Both the position numbers and the translations under genes were made by a program. The notes beneath the pieces were generated by a model. It did not search any database, was not told where the DNA came from, and worked only from the letters and a program-made list of their open reading frames with translations. From Thiomargarita sp. (GTDB lineage Bacteria > Pseudomonadota > Gammaproteobacteria > Beggiatoales > Beggiatoaceae), in NCBI GenBank assembly GCA_030635005.1, contig DAOVZS010000078.1, positions 1-8,935 of the forward strand: a stretch of 8,935 nt of DNA. The letters are read 5' to 3'. This document shows, piece after piece, positions 7,768 to 8,935 of this stretch (position 1 is its first letter; each line of letters opens with the position of its first letter).

Positions 7768-8031
7768 CTACTCTTTTGGTGTCGTTTTGGAGTGTACGCC
7801 TTCTAGGGCAGCCAGTTGCACCTCAAGGGTTTCCAAACGACTACGTGTCCGCTGCAACACTGCATTTTGTATTTCAAATTCTTCTCGCGTGACTAAATTC
7901 ATTTTACGTAAGGCGGCGTCTAAAGCTACCCGTAAATTTTTCTCTAAATCTTGATGTAAACTGGACAGATTTTGGGGTAATGCTTCGGTGACTTGTTTAA
8001 AAAAATCATCAAAATTCGGTATACTGCTCAT
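7768..8031 (-). CDS. ubiK: Ubiquinone biosynthesis accessory factor UbiK (YqiC/BMFP family)
   Basis: Small helical factor that forms a complex with UbiJ and supports the soluble Ubi complex in aerobic ubiquinone synthesis; the E. coli protein trimerises through a C-terminal coiled coil and binds membranes. The 87-residue product has the family layout: an N-terminal amphipathic helix (FDDFFKQVTEALP, 7-19), a middle helix with the hallmark NLVTREEFEIQNAVLQRTR (45-63) and a leucine-rich coiled coil (63-78). The same layout is seen in E. coli YqiC (LVSREEFDVQTQVLLRTR). ATG 8031 overlaps the queH stop in an ATGA junction. No clear Shine-Dalgarno sequence is present, which fits coupling. In several gammaproteobacteria ubiK stands next to comM, as here. 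Confidence 0.92.
   Translation of the reverse strand: MSSIPNFDDFFKQVTEALPQNLSSLHQDLEKNLRVALDAALRKMNLVTREEFEIQNAVLQRTRSRLETLEVQLAALEGVHSKTTPKE
7771..7777 (-). promoter_or_regulatory. Probable ribosome binding site of comM
   Basis: AAAAGAG at the end of ubiK lies 8 nt before CTG 7762 and 5 nt before ATT 7765, and 44 nt before GTG 7726. Its spacing favours the CTG start. Confidence 0.5.
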
Positions 8032-8678
8032 ATTATGTTGTTTGATTCCTCATTATATTTAAGATTAATAGGCTTTCGTCCATTTTTTTGACGCCAACTA
8101 TTCATAGCCCGTAAAGAATGGATGCACCCACAATATTGTTGTTGATAAAAGTGTTCACGTTTAGAAATCTCTGTCATCCGTTGTGTTCCCCCTTGTTTAC
8201 GCCAATTATAAGTCCAATACATTAAATCAGCATAGGGGATCACAGCATGTTGACCACACTCATTAACTTGTTGAAAATTTTTCCAACGAGAAATACCTAA
8301 TGAGCTGGTTAATATTTTAAATCCATGCTCATGTGCATACAAGGCTGCCCGTTCTAAACGCATGTTAAAGCATATTGTACACCGAGCGCCGCGTTCTGGC
8401 TCACATTCTAAACCTTGCGTACGTTGCAACCATACATCTTGTTCATAATCTGCATCAATAAACGGGATTTTATTTTGGCGTGCAAAACGTTTATTTTCTT
8501 CCTTACGAATATGATATTCCTGTTTGGGCTGAATATTTGGATTATAGAAAAAAACAGTCACATCAATATTTGATGCTAACAAGATCTCCATCATGTCACC
8601 AGAACACGGGGCACAGCATGAATGTAATAAGAGCTTTGTTGCACCATGCGGCAATGATACTCTGATTTGTTCAGACAC
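8028..8678 (-). CDS. queH: Epoxyqueuosine reductase QueH (DUF208)
   Basis: Reduces epoxyqueuosine to queuosine at the wobble position of GUN-anticodon tRNAs. QueH is the cobalamin-independent, non-homologous replacement of QueG, using an Fe-S cluster and a second iron. The 216-residue product has the hallmarks: LLLHSCCAPCS with Cys21, Cys22 and Cys25; FFYNPNIQP (43-51); ECEPERGARCTICFNMRLER with Cys92, Cys100 and Cys103; TSSLGISRWKN; and the QYCGCIHS pair Cys183/Cys185 near the end, thought to be redox active. The start is GTG 8678, supported by TAGGA at 8691-8687 eight bases upstream; the protein then begins a few residues before the conserved core, as usual. It is the first gene of the nine-gene run, and its TGA overlaps the ubiK ATG by four bases. 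Confidence 0.95.
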   Translation of the reverse strand: MSEQIRVSLPHGATKLLLHSCCAPCSGDMMEILLASNIDVTVFFYNPNIQPKQEYHIRKEENKRFARQNKIPFIDADYEQDVWLQRTQGLECEPERGARCTICFNMRLERAALYAHEHGFKILTSSLGISRWKNFQQVNECGQHAVIPYADLMYWTYNWRKQGGTQRMTEISKREHFYQQQYCGCIHSLRAMNSWRQKNGRKPINLKYNEESNNII

Positions 8679-8686
8679 AAGGATTA

Positions 8687-8691
8687 TCCTA
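8687..8691 (-). promoter_or_regulatory. Ribosome binding site of queH
   Basis: TAGGA with an 8-nt spacer to GTG 8678. It decides the GTG start and lies 2 nt after the stop of an 11-codon mini-ORF (8726-8694). Confidence 0.65.
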
Positions 8692-8775
8692 TTTTAATGA
8701 TTTTCAAGCGAAATTTTTAAAGTCATAAAAGCACACCTGTTTCTTTAGCAATATCATAAATCCCACATTTTGAAT

Positions 8776-8819
8776 CCAGGGGCGATGCCCCTGGCTATAT
8801 TATTAAGCCCCCTTGGGGC
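8776..8819. repeat. Two GC-rich palindromes in tandem
   Basis: The first is CCAGGGGC-GAT-GCCCCTGG (8776-8794), a perfect 8-bp stem with a 3-nt loop. The second is GCCCC-CTT-GGGGC (8807-8819), a 5-bp stem. They are joined by an AT spacer (CTATATTATTAA). Their GC content contrasts sharply with the AT-rich surroundings. No U run follows on either strand, so they are not typical intrinsic terminators. The form resembles dispersed palindromic repeats, and other genomic copies are expected but cannot be checked here. Confidence 0.8.
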
Positions 8820-8933
8820 GAAGGCACAGTCATAAACACAGGCACAGACACAGTCATAAACACAGTCACACCAAAACCTCCAGGTCGCAGGCACAAACAC
8901 AATCAATAGTCTGTAGCTTGTGCCTTCGCCCCA
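8814..8933. repeat. Composite element: 15-bp inverted repeats enclosing CA-rich tandem repeats
   Basis: A perfect 15-bp inverted repeat bounds it: TGGGGCGAAGGCACA at 8814-8828 and its reverse complement at 8919-8933. Inside are two identical 17-base copies of CACAGTCATAAACACAG (8825-8841 and 8849-8865), a 24-base period. A decayed copy starts around 8890 (GGCACAAACACAATCA against GGCACAGACACAGTCA at 8841). The left arm overlaps the second palindrome at 8807-8819. No transposase is present, so a MITE-like or palindromic dispersed repeat is the likeliest description. The right arm ends two bases before the window edge, so the element may continue. Confidence 0.8.
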
Positions 8934-8935
8934 CC

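Larger units (their letters stand above)
8754..8933 (-). other. Cysteine-rich open frame through the repeat, partial at the window edge
   Basis: One minus-strand frame has no stop for 59 codons, from the window edge to TGA 8756-8754. It reads through both palindromes and the tandem repeats. The tandem part encodes the periodic motif CDCVYDCVCACVYDC, and the palindromes read as RGLNNIARGIAPGF. The first Met is only four codons from the end; a GTG or TTG start, or a start beyond the window, would be needed. The repeat-driven composition makes a chance open frame more likely than a gene, but the 5' side lies outside the window. Confidence 0.25.

Noticed and set aside
8722..8751. Sigma70-like promoter for queH (TTGCTA, 18 nt, TATGAC, minus strand)
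   Set aside because: Only four of six matches in each box, and the stretch also reads as possible coding sequence; not strong enough to list as a feature.
8679..8760. preQ1 riboswitch ahead of queH
   Set aside because: No aptamer-like pseudoknot with the conserved loop and A-rich tail could be drawn.
8825..8865. CRISPR array
   Set aside because: Two 17-base copies with a 7-base spacer are far too short and low in complexity; no cas gene is present.

Overview
The window carries one dense minus-strand gene block of an AT-rich gammaproteobacterium. UbiK, ComM and the DUF58/TgpA pair point to Gammaproteobacteria. A complete class I phosphoribulokinase, together with the palindromic and CA-rich repeat at the right edge, suggests a sulfur-oxidising or otherwise autotrophic member of the Thiotrichales/Beggiatoaceae type. 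That placement is inference; no rRNA or other marker gene is present.

Reading in transcription order (right to left): a repeat-rich non-coding edge (about 8754-8933) is followed by nine genes running without a break from 8678 to 700. They are queH (tRNA queuosine), ubiK (ubiquinone assembly factor), comM (YifB, MCM-like AAA+ helicase), a znuA-type metal-binding lipoprotein, pyrF (OMP decarboxylase), a 64-residue unknown, a DUF58 membrane protein, a TgpA-type transglutaminase and a phosphoribulokinase. Gene junctions are 4-nt ATGA overlaps or gaps of at most 26 nt, so co-transcription and translational coupling are likely. After a 100-nt gap comes a tenth minus-strand gene (599-15), a single-pass membrane protein with a long, Asn-rich heptad array.

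The products are mostly unrelated housekeeping functions; only DUF58 and TgpA form a recognised functional pair. Three starts matter. Phosphoribulokinase starts at 1572 after a GAGGAG site. tgpA starts at 3549, one base after the DUF58 stop. comM has no ATG, GTG or TTG that would give the conserved N-terminus, and probably starts at CTG 7762.

The points most worth a second look are the non-AUG comM start, the small protein in the place where a MoxR ATPase is often found, the heptad-array protein, and the composite repeat at the right edge with a cysteine-rich open frame running through it. I saw no clear evidence of a new defence system, CRISPR array or mobile element with a transposase.
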